Source: Iodidimonas muriae (GTDB lineage Bacteria > Pseudomonadota > Alphaproteobacteria > Sphingomonadales > Rhodothalassiaceae). From it: a stretch of DNA of 64,000 nt. Shown here one piece after another: positions 42,009 through 51,263 of this stretch. The notes below the pieces were generated by a model. That model made no database searches. It was not told the origin of the DNA and saw nothing but the letters and a program-made list of their open reading frames with translations. The translations under genes were made by a program, and so were the position numbers. The stretch covers positions 248,001-312,000 of the forward strand of contig NZ_BMOV01000002.1 of assembly GCF_014647255.1 (NCBI RefSeq). The letters run 5' to 3'. How positions within the stretch are numbered: position 1 is the stretch's first letter; every line of letters starts with the position of its first letter.

Positions 42009-43736
42009 GTGGCATCATCGCATCAGGTAGAGGCGCGTCCGGTTGGCCGGGCGTATCCCGAATTAAGTTGGCACGCCGTTATCGTTGGCTGGTTTTTGGG
42101 TGTTATTATCGCGGCATCCATTGGCTATGCGTCTTTGAAGCTGGGCTTTTCCATTGAAGGCTCGGAACTGGCGGCCATTTTGGGTTTTGGTATTTTGCGC
42201 GGCCTTTTGGGGCGGCGGTCCATTGTTGAAAACAATGTCACCCAAACGGTGGCCAGTGCGGTGAACGGTGCGTCCTCGGGGATGATGTTCTCTGTTCCGG
42301 CGATTTTCATTCTGGGGCAGGGCAGCGAATTCGATCCGGTTTTGCTGACATTCGGCTGTATAGCCGGGGCGTTTCTCGGCATTGCCTTCATCATTCCGCT
42401 CAGAAAGCAGATGATCGATTTCGAGCGTCTCACCTATCCCGGCGGGGTGGCGGTGGCGACCATCCTGAAAGCCCCCGGGGCGGGCATCAGGAAAGCGGTT
42501 CTGCTGTTGGCGGCGGCGGCCGTTGCGGCCATCTTGCACGGTATTTCTCTTGGGACCGGTGTTGACCATTTCGATCTGGGCGCGTTGATCGGGATGCCCG
42601 GCTATATGAGCGGCGTTTGGTATTTGTCGTTGCTGACATTGGGGGTTGGCTTCATTTCCGGGCGTGGCGGTGTGGCGTTCATCATTGGTGGTCTGGTGGT
42701 CTATTGGGTCATTGCACCCATGCTGGATCTGACCGATGCTTTCCCCATTGCCGCCGATGGCGCGCGGATCACCGATCCCGAAGCCTTGCGGGTTATGCTG
42801 TTCCGTCCTGTGGGCATCGGCATGTTGATTGGCGGCGCCATTGCAGGGGTGTTTTTTGCCTTTCCGCTGATCGCCTCTGCGGTGCGGTCCATGCAGGATG
42901 CGGCGAAATCCAAAGCGGGCATTAGCGCCGATGAAATGCCCATCAAGCTTTTATATTATGCCATTGCCGGCGCCACGGTGCTTTTGGTGTTCATGGCCAT
43001 CACATCGGTAGAAACCGTGGGCATTGGCCGCGGCCTTGTGATGGGGGTTTTGGGCACATTATGGATCTGGATGGCGGGGATCATTCTATCGGAAGCCATT
43101 GGACGCACCAATTGGTCGCCGCTTTCAGGCATGACGCTGATCGCCGTTACTTTGTTGATCATTGTAGTTGCGGATCTGGAACGGGGCGACGCCATCGTTG
43201 CCGCCATCATGGTGGGGGCGGCCACCTGTGTGGCCATGAGCCAGGCCACGGATCTGATGCTGGATATGAAAACCGGTTATCTGGTGGGTGCCACGCCGCG
43301 GATGCAGCAATTGGGTCAGTTCATGGGCGCATGGCTGGGGCCGATTGTGGTGATGGCGCTTATTTTCGTCCTGCATGAAGCCTATGGCATGGGCTCGGCG
43401 GAATTACCCGCGCCGCAAGCCACCGCTTTGGCGTCTACGGTGGATGGTATTCTGGGCGGTGATGTGCCGGTGCATAAATATATCGCCGGAGCCCTGATGG
43501 GCGCGTTGTTGACCGCCACCCAAGGTGGGCTGGGTATCACGGTGGGTCTGGGCTTTTATCTGCCCTTCGCCATCGTTCTCACCTATGGGGTGGGCACATT
43601 GCTGCGGGAAATCACCGATCGTCGCAAAGGCAAAACATGGTCTGAAGAGGTGGGAATCCCCATTGCTGCGGGCTTTATTGTCGGCGAAGCGCTGGTGGGT
43701 GTCGGCTTTGCCGCTTATATGATTCTTGGCGCGTGA
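42009..43736 (+). CDS. OPT-family transporter
   Basis: A 575-residue membrane protein of the oligopeptide transporter (OPT) superfamily, with about 14 hydrophobic helices. Bacterial OPT proteins take up peptides or metal chelates such as iron-siderophore complexes. Family features include FGILRGLLGRRSIVENNVTQTVASA near the start and LTYPGGVAVATILKA. The start GTG at 42009, eight bases after GGGGA, is preferred to a GTG at 41976 without a ribosome site. It is followed 11 bp later by a small two-helix protein in the same direction. The substrate is not predictable here. Confidence 0.88.
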   Translation: MASSHQVEARPVGRAYPELSWHAVIVGWFLGVIIAASIGYASLKLGFSIEGSELAAILGFGILRGLLGRRSIVENNVTQTVASAVNGASSGMMFSVPAIFILGQGSEFDPVLLTFGCIAGAFLGIAFIIPLRKQMIDFERLTYPGGVAVATILKAPGAGIRKAVLLLAAAAVAAILHGISLGTGVDHFDLGALIGMPGYMSGVWYLSLLTLGVGFISGRGGVAFIIGGLVVYWVIAPMLDLTDAFPIAADGARITDPEALRVMLFRPVGIGMLIGGAIAGVFFAFPLIASAVRSMQDAAKSKAGISADEMPIKLLYYAIAGATVLLVFMAITSVETVGIGRGLVMGVLGTLWIWMAGIILSEAIGRTNWSPLSGMTLIAVTLLIIVVADLERGDAIVAAIMVGAATCVAMSQATDLMLDMKTGYLVGATPRMQQLGQFMGAWLGPIVVMALIFVLHEAYGMGSAELPAPQATALASTVDGILGGDVPVHKYIAGALMGALLTATQGGLGITVGLGFYLPFAIVLTYGVGTLLREITDRRKGKTWSEEVGIPIAAGFIVGEALVGVGFAAYMILGA

Positions 43737-43747
43737 GGGGACAAACC

Positions 43748-44290
43748 ATGACCATTGATCGCATTGCTCTTCTTATAATCGCCGCCTCATTTTTAACGGG
43801 CACCTATCTGGCTTCGCTTGACGAGGTGCTGGTGAAGTGGGTTTTCTTTGTGCCGGTTTTGCTGGTGGGGGCGCTGGGTGTTGTGTTGCTGCGCCGTTCC
43901 CGCAAGGCGCAGGCCAGCGCCAGTCATGTGTTGCACGGTAATCGCGATACACTCATTTCCAGTTTGAATGCCATTGTTTCCAGCCTGCAAGACTTTGATG
44001 CCATTAAGGAAACATTGCCCACTGATCAATTGCGCCACGAGGTGGACCAGCGGTTCCGCGGCCATCTTCTGGCCTTTGTGGAGGCGCGGGAAAGCCTGTC
44101 GCATCTTTACGGGTTGAGCTTTTATGCCCAAATAATGTCGAGCTTTGCTGCCGGTGAGCGTTATCTGAACCGTGTCTGGTCGGCCTCTACCGATGGCTAT
44201 GGCGAAGAAGCCTGTGCCTATATCAGCCGGGCTTTGACCCAGTTTCGGGAGGCACAGGACGTTTTGGCCAAGGTAACAAAAGCCGCCTAG
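43748..44290 (+). CDS. Small membrane protein paired with the OPT transporter
   Basis: I do not recognise this 180-residue protein. It has two hydrophobic helices near the N-terminus (IALLIIAASFLTGTYL and VKWVFFVPVLLVGALGVVLL), then a soluble, mostly helical tail of about 120 residues that could be coiled (LISSLNAIVSSLQDFDAIKETL). The start follows GAGGGG seven bases upstream, and only 11 bp separate it from the OPT gene, so the two are co-transcribed. It may be an accessory or regulatory subunit, which is inference from position only. Confidence 0.75.
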   Translation: MTIDRIALLIIAASFLTGTYLASLDEVLVKWVFFVPVLLVGALGVVLLRRSRKAQASASHVLHGNRDTLISSLNAIVSSLQDFDAIKETLPTDQLRHEVDQRFRGHLLAFVEARESLSHLYGLSFYAQIMSSFAAGERYLNRVWSASTDGYGEEACAYISRALTQFREAQDVLAKVTKAA

Positions 44291-44321
44291 GCGATATAAT
44301 CATAGCGATCCGTGTTGCCAT

Positions 44322-45392
44322 TTATTCTCCGGCGGCGCGGATCGTTGTGTTCACATGTTTGCGGCGGGCATCCAGTTCAGCGGCAATGTCCTCGTCGCGT
44401 TTTTGCAGCGCGTCGATATCCACATCGGCAAAAGACAGCACGCCCATGTCACGATAGGCGGTCTGTACCTTTTCGCTCCACAAGCCGATATCTTTCACAA
44501 TGGGCACGATGCGGCTGAATAGAAAGCTGCGGAATTGTTGCATGGTGCCGCTTTCTTGCAGATGCTTCACACATTCTTCCACCGGCAGGTCCATGGTTTC
44601 CCAAACCTCGCGGGCTTCAAAGCGGTCGCGCATCAAATAACAGGCTTCGATCAGGAAGTCTTCGCGTTCGCTGCGTTCGGCTGCGCTCAGTTGCGGATAA
44701 TAATCGCGCAAGGCCAGCCGCCCGAAGGCCACATGGCGGGCTTCATCTTCCATCACATAGGCATTCACCTGCTGGGCCAACGGATTTTGCGCCTGATCGC
44801 GCACCATGGCAAAAGCCGCCAGTGCCAGCCCCTCGATCACCACCTGCATGCCCAGATAGGTCATATCCCAGCGGTCATCTTCCAGCACTTGATCCAGCAA
44901 GGATTGCAAAGGCTTGCTCATGGGCCATGCAATGCCGAATTTGTGCATCAGGTTTTTATAAGCCTCCACATGGCGGGCTTCATCCATCACCTGTGTTGCC
45001 GCATAGAATTTGCTGTCCAGATCGGGGACGCTTTGCACAATTTTGGCCGCGCATAAAAGCGCCCCTTGTTCACCATGCAGGAATTGCGAATTGGTCCAGG
45101 CCTGATGGTTTCGGCGGACGTCGATCTGGCGGGCCGGACTTAATTTCAAAAAGCAGGGCGCATCATTGATGGGCAAGACTTGCGGGGGTAGCTGTTGCGG
45201 ATTTTCCGGGTCCAGTTCCAGACTCCAGTCGATCCGCTCTACCGCATTCCATTGCTTGCGCTTGCCTTTTTCATACAGGCCCAAAAGAGATTGCCGGCCA
45301 TCATCGAACCGCCAATCAAAGCGCGAGGCAAAGCGGTTCATCACATCATGATGGTCGGGAGTGTCGATGGGATATAGATCCTTGAGGCTCAT
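44322..45392 (-). CDS. Ferritin-like diiron protein of unknown substrate
   Basis: A 356-residue four-helix-bundle protein with a full set of diiron ligands: E108 in FLHGEQG, E138 and H141 in DEARH, E187 in VIEGLA, and E217 and H220 in DEARH. The pattern is that of ribonucleotide-reductase-R2-like or AurF-like oxygenases rather than storage ferritin, with 100 residues before the bundle. A role in hydroxylation or desaturation is likely but the substrate is unknown, and no redox partner is adjacent. It is a single leftward gene after the OPT pair. Confidence 0.85.
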   Translation of the reverse strand: MSLKDLYPIDTPDHHDVMNRFASRFDWRFDDGRQSLLGLYEKGKRKQWNAVERIDWSLELDPENPQQLPPQVLPINDAPCFLKLSPARQIDVRRNHQAWTNSQFLHGEQGALLCAAKIVQSVPDLDSKFYAATQVMDEARHVEAYKNLMHKFGIAWPMSKPLQSLLDQVLEDDRWDMTYLGMQVVIEGLALAAFAMVRDQAQNPLAQQVNAYVMEDEARHVAFGRLALRDYYPQLSAAERSEREDFLIEACYLMRDRFEAREVWETMDLPVEECVKHLQESGTMQQFRSFLFSRIVPIVKDIGLWSEKVQTAYRDMGVLSFADVDIDALQKRDEDIAAELDARRKHVNTTIRAAGE

Positions 45393-45521
45393 GGTTTGGC
45401 CTTTCTACAGCAAAAGAAACCGGAACAAGCAACAGATCAAATGGCATCAAGGGGGTAGGATACCATGCGCAGTATAAGGCCGAACCAAGCGGTTCTGGTA
45501 GCCCGTTGGATGGGCGGCAGA

Positions 45522-46673
45522 TCAATCGGGGAGGCGTAAAAGCTGGGCAATCACCGTTTCCGGCGATCCGGGGGCGATGGTGCGAAAGTTTCCGACGATA
45601 CGGCTTATGATAACGCCTTGATATTGTTGTGTATCAAGGGGCGCGCCTTCCATGCTTTGCCTTAAGGTGGGAACAGCAAGCACGATCACCTGTTCCAGCA
45701 TGGCGGAAAAACCACATCGGTCCAGAAATTTGTTCAAGGCATGGGGGCCGCGATGATAAAGCTGCAACCGTGCGGGAATAAGGCCAATTTCTGCCCGCAC
45801 CGCACAGGCCGCTTCCAACAGATCCCGGTCCCCTAAAATTACCGCGCGCAAGACAAGGCTGTCACGCAGATGACCTTTTAAATTTATGCGCTGCAAAATG
45901 GTCAGAAGGGTTTTTTCCGGCAGGGCATCAAGCCGTCCCAGAACCGCTTCATCGCGGGCGCGCATCACAAGATTTTCCAGAAAAGGAGGGGGCAGGTCGA
46001 TCTGCTTTTTGATGAAGGTTTCCAGACCGATGCTGGCATGTAGAATGATATCGATCGCAAGATTGGGGGGCAGGTCGTGGCGTTTGGCAATGGCAGAAAG
46101 AACCTTGGCGCTTTGGCCGAACCGGTTGGCGGCCCGCTGGACATCATCGGGATGAAGCGCCGCCCCTTCATTTTGCAGCACCTGATCCACCACCGGCTCT
46201 GTACCCTGTGAAATCAGCATATGGGTCACGGCTTGAGTAAGGGCCGGGCGCTTGGCGATGGCCATTTGCTTGCGATCATCATGCAGCATGATAACGGCGA
46301 TCAGATCCTCATCGGTTAGCGCCAGTGCACTCATCAGGATGGGTTCGGCAACCGAAGTCACATCTTGTGCCAGTTTTCGGGCCAACGAAGCGGGCAACAC
46401 CGGCGTATTGGCAAGGCAATGTGCCAAAGCCCGACGCACAGACAGGCTGGTATCATGGGCAAAGCGGTGCAACACATCGATGGCCGCTTTCCGTTCAGCT
46501 GCATTAAGACCATTTTGCGCATATATCTGGGCGACAAATTCCGCCAGACTGCGCCGGGCGCGGGCATCGGGCCGGTGGCCGGTATCGAGAATGTTCAGGA
46601 TGGCATGGGGAGCTGCCCGGCCTTTGTCGGCCTTTTTCGCCTTTGATGGCGTATGTGATCGCTGCTCCGTCAT
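45522..46673 (-). CDS. DUF2336-family helical-repeat protein
   Basis: A 383-residue alphaproteobacterial protein of the DUF2336 family, made largely of short helical repeats that look HEAT-like (IDVLHRFAHDTSLSVRRALAHCLANTP, LARKLAQDVTSVAEPILMSALALTDEDL). The N-terminus is basic and disordered (KAKKADKGRAA). The function is unknown; such repeats usually bind proteins. The ATG at 46673 was preferred over a TTG at 46718. It is alone, with an AT-rich gap upstream. Confidence 0.85.
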   Translation of the reverse strand: MTEQRSHTPSKAKKADKGRAAPHAILNILDTGHRPDARARRSLAEFVAQIYAQNGLNAAERKAAIDVLHRFAHDTSLSVRRALAHCLANTPVLPASLARKLAQDVTSVAEPILMSALALTDEDLIAVIMLHDDRKQMAIAKRPALTQAVTHMLISQGTEPVVDQVLQNEGAALHPDDVQRAANRFGQSAKVLSAIAKRHDLPPNLAIDIILHASIGLETFIKKQIDLPPPFLENLVMRARDEAVLGRLDALPEKTLLTILQRINLKGHLRDSLVLRAVILGDRDLLEAACAVRAEIGLIPARLQLYHRGPHALNKFLDRCGFSAMLEQVIVLAVPTLRQSMEGAPLDTQQYQGVIISRIVGNFRTIAPGSPETVIAQLLRLPD

Positions 46674-46924
46674 GCGCCCGACCCCTCGTTGCGCTTTTGG
46701 ATAGTCCTTCAAAAACAATACACAGATAAAAACAGAGAGATAGCGTTATTCTTGTTTTTTGTTAGCGAAAGAGACCAAATGAATAAAAATGTTACAGGCG
46801 ATATTATAGAAAGCAAAATCCGGCATGAAAGAAGAAATTTTGTCGTGTCTTTGGCAAGTGAATAGAAATATTTAAAAACAAATTTACCATGTTTGATCTG
46901 AAGTCTTTTTGAAACGAGGCCCCT
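46674..46924. other. AT-rich divergent gap
   Basis: This 251-bp gap between DUF2336 and a GNAT gene is visibly richer in A and T than the rest of the window, with runs such as AATATTTAAAAACAAATTTACC. It probably holds two divergent promoters. I see no gene in it. Confidence 0.6.
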
Positions 46925-47455
46925 ATGTTTGACAGAAACCTTGAAACCGGGCGTTTGATCCTGCGCCTTCATCAGCTTGAAGATTTTGAGGATGTATATG
47001 CCTTGTGGGCCGATGATCGGGTGGTGCGCCATATTGGGCCGCCTGCTTCACAAGAAGAATGTTGGGGCCGGTTATTGCGCTATAGCGGGCATTGGGCGTT
47101 GCTGGGTTTTGGCTTTTGGGCGGTGATTGAAAAACGCACCGGACGTTTTGTGGGGGAGGTGGGGTTTATGGATTTCAAGCGCCAGATCGATCCGCCTTTG
47201 GGGGATGTGCCGGAAATGGGATGGGCCTTGATCCCTGAAGCGCAGGGGCAGGGCTATGCCAGCGAGGCGGTGGCGGCGGCGCAAAAGTGGGCGGATGCGC
47301 ATTTCAGGTCAAGGCGGGCGGTGTGCCTTATCCATCCGGACAATCGCGCGTCTTTGCGGGTTGCTGAAAAGGCGGGGTTCAAGAATCCGGTGGAGCGTTG
47401 TTACCGTGATCAGCCGACAGTGGTTTTATCGCGAGGCATGGATGGTGTGTCATAG
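46925..47455 (+). CDS. GNAT-family N-acetyltransferase
   Basis: A 176-residue acetyltransferase of the RimJ/RimL type, beginning [21 protein letters not shown] and with the acetyl-CoA-binding segment [24 protein letters not shown] and the closing [15 protein letters not shown]. The substrate is unknown. The ATG at 46925 follows a GAGG ribosome site. Its last 46 bases overlap the end of the convergent truA gene, an unusually long overlap for opposite genes. Confidence 0.88.
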   Translation: MFDRNLETGRLILRLHQLEDFEDVYALWADDRVVRHIGPPASQEECWGRLLRYSGHWALLGFGFWAVIEKRTGRFVGEVGFMDFKRQIDPPLGDVPEMGWALIPEAQGQGYASEAVAAAQKWADAHFRSRRAVCLIHPDNRASLRVAEKAGFKNPVERCYRDQPTVVLSRGMDGVS

Positions 47456-48186
47456 CGCACGCGGCTCAGATACAATCCGTCGGGTGGGGCATTGAAGCCC
47501 AAAGCGCGGCGATCTCTGGCCAAAAGGGCCTCTTGCACCTGTTGCGGGGCCCATTTCCCCGCCCCTACCAGTTCCAATGTGCCCACCATAGAGCGCACCT
47601 GATGATGCAGAAAAGACCGGGCCGCCACATGCACGATAATTTCCTCGCCCTGCCGCTCCACCATCAAAAGATCCAGCGTTTTCACCGGTGATTTCGCCTG
47701 ACAGGCCACATGGCGGAAGGTGGTGAAATCATGGCGTCCCACCAGATATTGGGCCGCTTCATGCATGGCCTGTGCATCCAAGGGCCGCGCCACATGCCAG
47801 GCAAGGCCCTTGTCAAAGCTCAAAGGGGCCCGGCGGTTGATGATGCGATAGCGGTAAGCGCGTCCGGTGGCGGAAAAGCGCGCATGAAAGCTGTTTTCCA
47901 CCGCTTCCACCTTCAGGGCGGAAATGGGGTGCGGTTTCAGATGATGGTTCAGCGCGCCCTGTACTTGATGGGCCGCCATGGGCTTTTCGATTTCCACATG
48001 GGCCACTTGTTCGGTGGCATGGACACCGGCATCAGTGCGCCCGGCCCCTTGAACCAGAACCTCTTCATTGGTGAAGGCGGCGATGGCTTCGGTAAGGGCC
48101 TGTTGAACGCTGGGGCCGTTTTTTTGCATCTGCCAGCCCACATAGGGCCGGCCATCATATTCGATGGTGATCTTGAACCGTTGCAT
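47410..48186 (-). CDS. truA: tRNA pseudouridine(38-40) synthase
   Basis: TruA converts uridines 38, 39 and 40 in the anticodon stem of many tRNAs. The 258-residue protein opens [16 protein letters not shown] and has the catalytic aspartate in GRTDAGVHA (D52). I chose the ATG at 48186, giving the usual MQRFK start; a GTG at 48195 overlapping the fmt stop as GTGA is the alternative. It follows def and fmt on the leftward strand, forming a translation-linked operon. Confidence 0.95.
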   Translation of the reverse strand: MQRFKITIEYDGRPYVGWQMQKNGPSVQQALTEAIAAFTNEEVLVQGAGRTDAGVHATEQVAHVEIEKPMAAHQVQGALNHHLKPHPISALKVEAVENSFHARFSATGRAYRYRIINRRAPLSFDKGLAWHVARPLDAQAMHEAAQYLVGRHDFTTFRHVACQAKSPVKTLDLLMVERQGEEIIVHVAARSFLHHQVRSMVGTLELVGAGKWAPQQVQEALLARDRRALGFNAPPDGLYLSRVRYDTPSMPRDKTTVG

Positions 48187-48191
48187 CACAG

Positions 48192-49139
48192 TCACGCGCT
48201 TTTATGGGGCGTAAGAAGCTGGCCGGCTATTACGGGAAAGCCGCGCAAAAATGTGTCCCGATCCATGGCGGCGCGTCCGGGCCGTTGTATCTGTTCAAGG
48301 CGCAAGGCATTGTTACCGCAGGCAATGGTCAACTGATCGTCCAGAACCGTTCCGGGTATGGCGTTTGGGTTTTCTTGCGGGATAAGGCGCGCCGCCAAAA
48401 GCTTCACCCGTTCGCCCTTGATCCATGTATAGGCCCCGGGAAAGGGATAAAGCCCCCGCACCTTGCGCGCCAGAATGGCGGCATCTTGCGCCCAATCGAT
48501 TTCGGCTTCGGCCTTGTCGATTTTATGGGCATAGCTGATGCCGGTTTCCGGCTGGGCGGTGGCATTGATCGTGCCCAGCGCCACTTTTTCGAGCACTTCC
48601 ACCATCATCGGGCCACCCATAGACGCCAGCCGGTCATGCAAACTCAAGGTGGTGTCGTCATCATTGATGGGGGTGCGTTTCATCAAAAGCACCGGTCCTG
48701 TGTCCAGCCCTTCATCCATTTGCATGATGCTGATGCCGGTTTCCGTATCGCCGGCCATGATGGCCCGGTGAATGGGGGCTGCTCCGCGCCAGCGCGGTAA
48801 AAGCGACGCATGCACATTGAAACAGCCCAGCCGCGGCGCATCGAGAATATCTTTGGACAGGATTTGGCCATAGGCCACCACCACTGCCGCATCCAGATCG
48901 AGGGCACGAAATTGCTCAATTTGGACGGGTTTTTTCAGCCGCTTGGGGGTGAAGACCGGCAGACCGGCGTCTTCGGCATATGCATGGACGGGGCTTTTGC
49001 GCAGGCTATGGCCGCGTCCGGCAGGGCGGGGTGGCTGGCTATAAACGGCCCGCACATCATGGCCAGCCTCAAGCAAGGCGGCCAATGTGGGCACCGCAAA
49101 ATCCGGCGTGCCAAGAAAGGCGAGTTTTAAACCGGTCAT
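48192..49139 (-). CDS. fmt: Methionyl-tRNA formyltransferase
   Basis: Fmt formylates the initiator methionyl-tRNA using 10-formyltetrahydrofolate. The 315-residue protein has [17 protein letters not shown] at the N-terminus, the folate-binding [20 protein letters not shown] loop, and the C-terminal tRNA-binding domain. Length and motifs are typical. It follows def by 39 bp and is directly upstream of truA on the same strand; the stop overlaps the possible truA GTG. Confidence 0.97.
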   Translation of the reverse strand: MTGLKLAFLGTPDFAVPTLAALLEAGHDVRAVYSQPPRPAGRGHSLRKSPVHAYAEDAGLPVFTPKRLKKPVQIEQFRALDLDAAVVVAYGQILSKDILDAPRLGCFNVHASLLPRWRGAAPIHRAIMAGDTETGISIMQMDEGLDTGPVLLMKRTPINDDDTTLSLHDRLASMGGPMMVEVLEKVALGTINATAQPETGISYAHKIDKAEAEIDWAQDAAILARKVRGLYPFPGAYTWIKGERVKLLAARLIPQENPNAIPGTVLDDQLTIACGNNALRLEQIQRPGRAAMDRDTFLRGFPVIAGQLLTPHKSA

Positions 49140-49178
49140 GGATGCCTCTTTTTAAAATGGGGCGCGTTTTGGCTCGCC

Positions 49179-49697
49179 TTATACCATTTCCGTATCGCGG
49201 TTGGCCTTGGCCACTTTGCGGATGATCATATCGCGCTTCAGTTTTGACAGATAATCGATGAACAACACGCCATTCAGATGGTCGATTTCATGTTGCAAAC
49301 AGGTGGCCAGCAGGCCATCGGCATCGATGCTGTCTTCCTTGCCGTCACGGTTGATGAAGGTCACCTTGCACGCGGCGGGGCGTTCCACTTCGGCATAATG
49401 TTCGGGGACGGACAGACACCCTTCATTATAGATATTGCGCTCATCGGACGTCCAAACCACCTTCGGATTGATCAGGACATGCGGACTGCGCACCGTGTCA
49501 TCATCGGAAATATCAGCCACCAGCAATTGCCGGGGAAGACCAATCTGAATCGCTGCCAAGCCAATGCCCGGTGCGTCATACATGGTTTCCAGCATATCTT
49601 CGATCAGTTTATCGAGATCGCTGTCCACATGCTCCACCGGTGCGCTTTTCTCGCGCAATATGGGATCAAGGCAGGTTACAATCGGGCGTAAAGACAT
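49179..49697 (-). CDS. def: Peptide deformylase
   Basis: Def removes the formyl group from new proteins, the partner reaction to Fmt. The 172-residue metalloprotease shows [10 protein letters not shown] (in place of the more usual AAxQVG), the EGCLSVP motif with metal ligand C94, and QHEIDHLNG with H136, E137 and H140. It leads the def-fmt-truA operon. Confidence 0.97.
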   Translation of the reverse strand: MSLRPIVTCLDPILREKSAPVEHVDSDLDKLIEDMLETMYDAPGIGLAAIQIGLPRQLLVADISDDDTVRSPHVLINPKVVWTSDERNIYNEGCLSVPEHYAEVERPAACKVTFINRDGKEDSIDADGLLATCLQHEIDHLNGVLFIDYLSKLKRDMIIRKVAKANRDTEMV

Positions 49698-49801
49698 GGC
49701 TATCCGGATTCACTAAGGGGTTTGGCCAGATACCTAGGGGGGCGAAGGCCACACGTCAAGAAAACGTCGTTCTTTTCGGTCGTGCGCCCTCGCCTTTGAT
49801 C

Positions 49802-50215
49802 TTATAGGTGCAACAAAATCAGCACCCACATGGCCACCACAATCAGCACCCCGATCAGGAATACCGAAAAGCGGGCCTGCACCTTGTTTCCGCCGAGATG
49901 GATGGCGCTGTGCAAAAGCCGTGAAGCCACAAACCCCCAGGCCAGTATCATCATCGCGGTGCTTACCGATTGGGTGAGATAGGCAATGATGCAGGTGAGG
50001 TAGAAAAGCGGCGGCACTTCCAGAAGATTGTGGAAATGCCGGCCCATTGCTGCCAGCTTGTCGGGCTCTTCCCCGCCACGATATAGCCGATAAAAGGATA
50101 AGGGAACCTGCCCCTTTTTCACGGCCCCCAAACGCGAAAGGCCAACCATAAGCAGAATGGCCAAAGTCCATAAGACAAGAACGGCAACAGGATAGAAAAT
50201 GGCAGAATTGATCAT
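49802..50215 (-). CDS. MAPEG-family membrane protein
   Basis: A 137-residue protein with four hydrophobic helices of the MAPEG superfamily (membrane-associated proteins in eicosanoid and glutathione metabolism). The conserved stretch GRHFHNLLEVPPLFYL in the second helix is diagnostic. Bacterial members are often of unknown substrate, some having glutathione-transferase or peroxidase activity. The ATG at 50215 is preferred over an in-frame extension to 50260. The gene is on the same strand as def, 104 bp behind its start. Confidence 0.85.
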   Translation of the reverse strand: MINSAIFYPVAVLVLWTLAILLMVGLSRLGAVKKGQVPLSFYRLYRGGEEPDKLAAMGRHFHNLLEVPPLFYLTCIIAYLTQSVSTAMMILAWGFVASRLLHSAIHLGGNKVQARFSVFLIGVLIVVAMWVLILLHL

Positions 50216-50316
50216 TGAAATAAGCCCCCGATAGATGGAAAGAGCGGCGTGATGCACCAAAGCATTTCACGAGCGCCAACAGCATAAGCCAAATGTGCCA
50301 TGCACCGATAGGCGCT

Positions 50317-51168
50317 TTATGAGTGTTGGCGTTCGTGCGCTGGCGGGGCGCCTTTTTCATTGTCCGGGCTGTTGCTCAAAAAGGGTGTCCATAAAAGCGT
50401 TTTAAGGCCAAGCTGGTCTTGGGATCGCCATTGGGGAAGGCCGATCTGCATATTCTTCAGCCCTTTATCGGGGCGCGCTTTATAGGTGCCAAAGGCATAA
50501 TCCCACCAAGGCAGGTTGAAGCCGTAATTTCTGTCATGGTCGCGGCGCAGAGTGGAATGGTGCACCAGATGAAAGTCTGGCGTTACCAGAATCCGGCGCA
50601 CCATGCGGTCAAGCCTTTCGGGAAGGCGCAGATTGCCATGATTGAACATGGCGGTGGCATTCAACAGGATCTCGAACACAATTACCGCAACCACATCGGC
50701 CCCCAATGCCGTCACCACCCCCACCTTGATCAGCATGGACAGCACAAATTCAAAAGGGTGGAAGCGAATACCCGAAGTGGCATCCAACATCAGATCGGAA
50801 TGGTGCATGCGGTGAATACGCCACAAAAGGGGGATACGGTGAAAGGCTACATGCTGGGCATAGATGGCCAGATCCAACAGCAAAATGGCGGCCACCAGCT
50901 CTACCCACCGGGGCAAATCCACAAGATTGAACAAGCCTATATCGGCATCGGCAGCGCGCAAGGCCGCTTCTACGGCGATCAGCGGGACAATCATCCGAAT
51001 GGCCAGACTGCCCAGCACCACCATGCCCAGATTGAGCGGCCAGCGTTTGAGGCGATTGGCCCCTTTCCGGCGTGGCGCAATAATCTCGGCCAAGGCCACG
51101 ATCAGGAAAATAGAGACAAAGGCGGTGGCCCGCACGGCCATTTCATGATTGAGAAGAAAGTCTTGCAT
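50317..51168 (-). CDS. Sterol desaturase / fatty acid hydroxylase family protein
   Basis: A 283-residue integral membrane di-iron enzyme. The eight-histidine motif of the family is present: HVAFH, then HRMHH, and later HLVHH with the following HDRNYG. Four or five hydrophobic helices precede and separate the boxes. Family members hydroxylate or desaturate sterols, fatty acids, carotenoids or hopanoid precursors; the substrate is not clear. A longer frame starting at 51396 would overlap the divergent ABC gene and has no support, so I chose MQDFLL at 51168. Confidence 0.88.
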   Translation of the reverse strand: MQDFLLNHEMAVRATAFVSIFLIVALAEIIAPRRKGANRLKRWPLNLGMVVLGSLAIRMIVPLIAVEAALRAADADIGLFNLVDLPRWVELVAAILLLDLAIYAQHVAFHRIPLLWRIHRMHHSDLMLDATSGIRFHPFEFVLSMLIKVGVVTALGADVVAVIVFEILLNATAMFNHGNLRLPERLDRMVRRILVTPDFHLVHHSTLRRDHDRNYGFNLPWWDYAFGTYKARPDKGLKNMQIGLPQWRSQDQLGLKTLLWTPFLSNSPDNEKGAPPAHERQHS

Positions 51169-51263
51169 AGGCGGACTATAGGGCGTTGTTTTGGATAAAT
51201 CATCCAGGACGTGTTGCCGCGGTAGGACTGGCAGATTTTTATGGCGCGGGTTAGGCTTCGGGC

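Noticed and set aside
46709-47032. Open leftward frame across the AT-rich gap
   Set aside because: Overlaps the acetyltransferase gene, which has a clear domain and ribosome site; composition of the frame is not protein-like.
49734-50360. Open leftward frame of over 200 codons overlapping the MAPEG gene
   Set aside because: It lies out of frame with the clear MAPEG protein and its sequence has no domain or helices.
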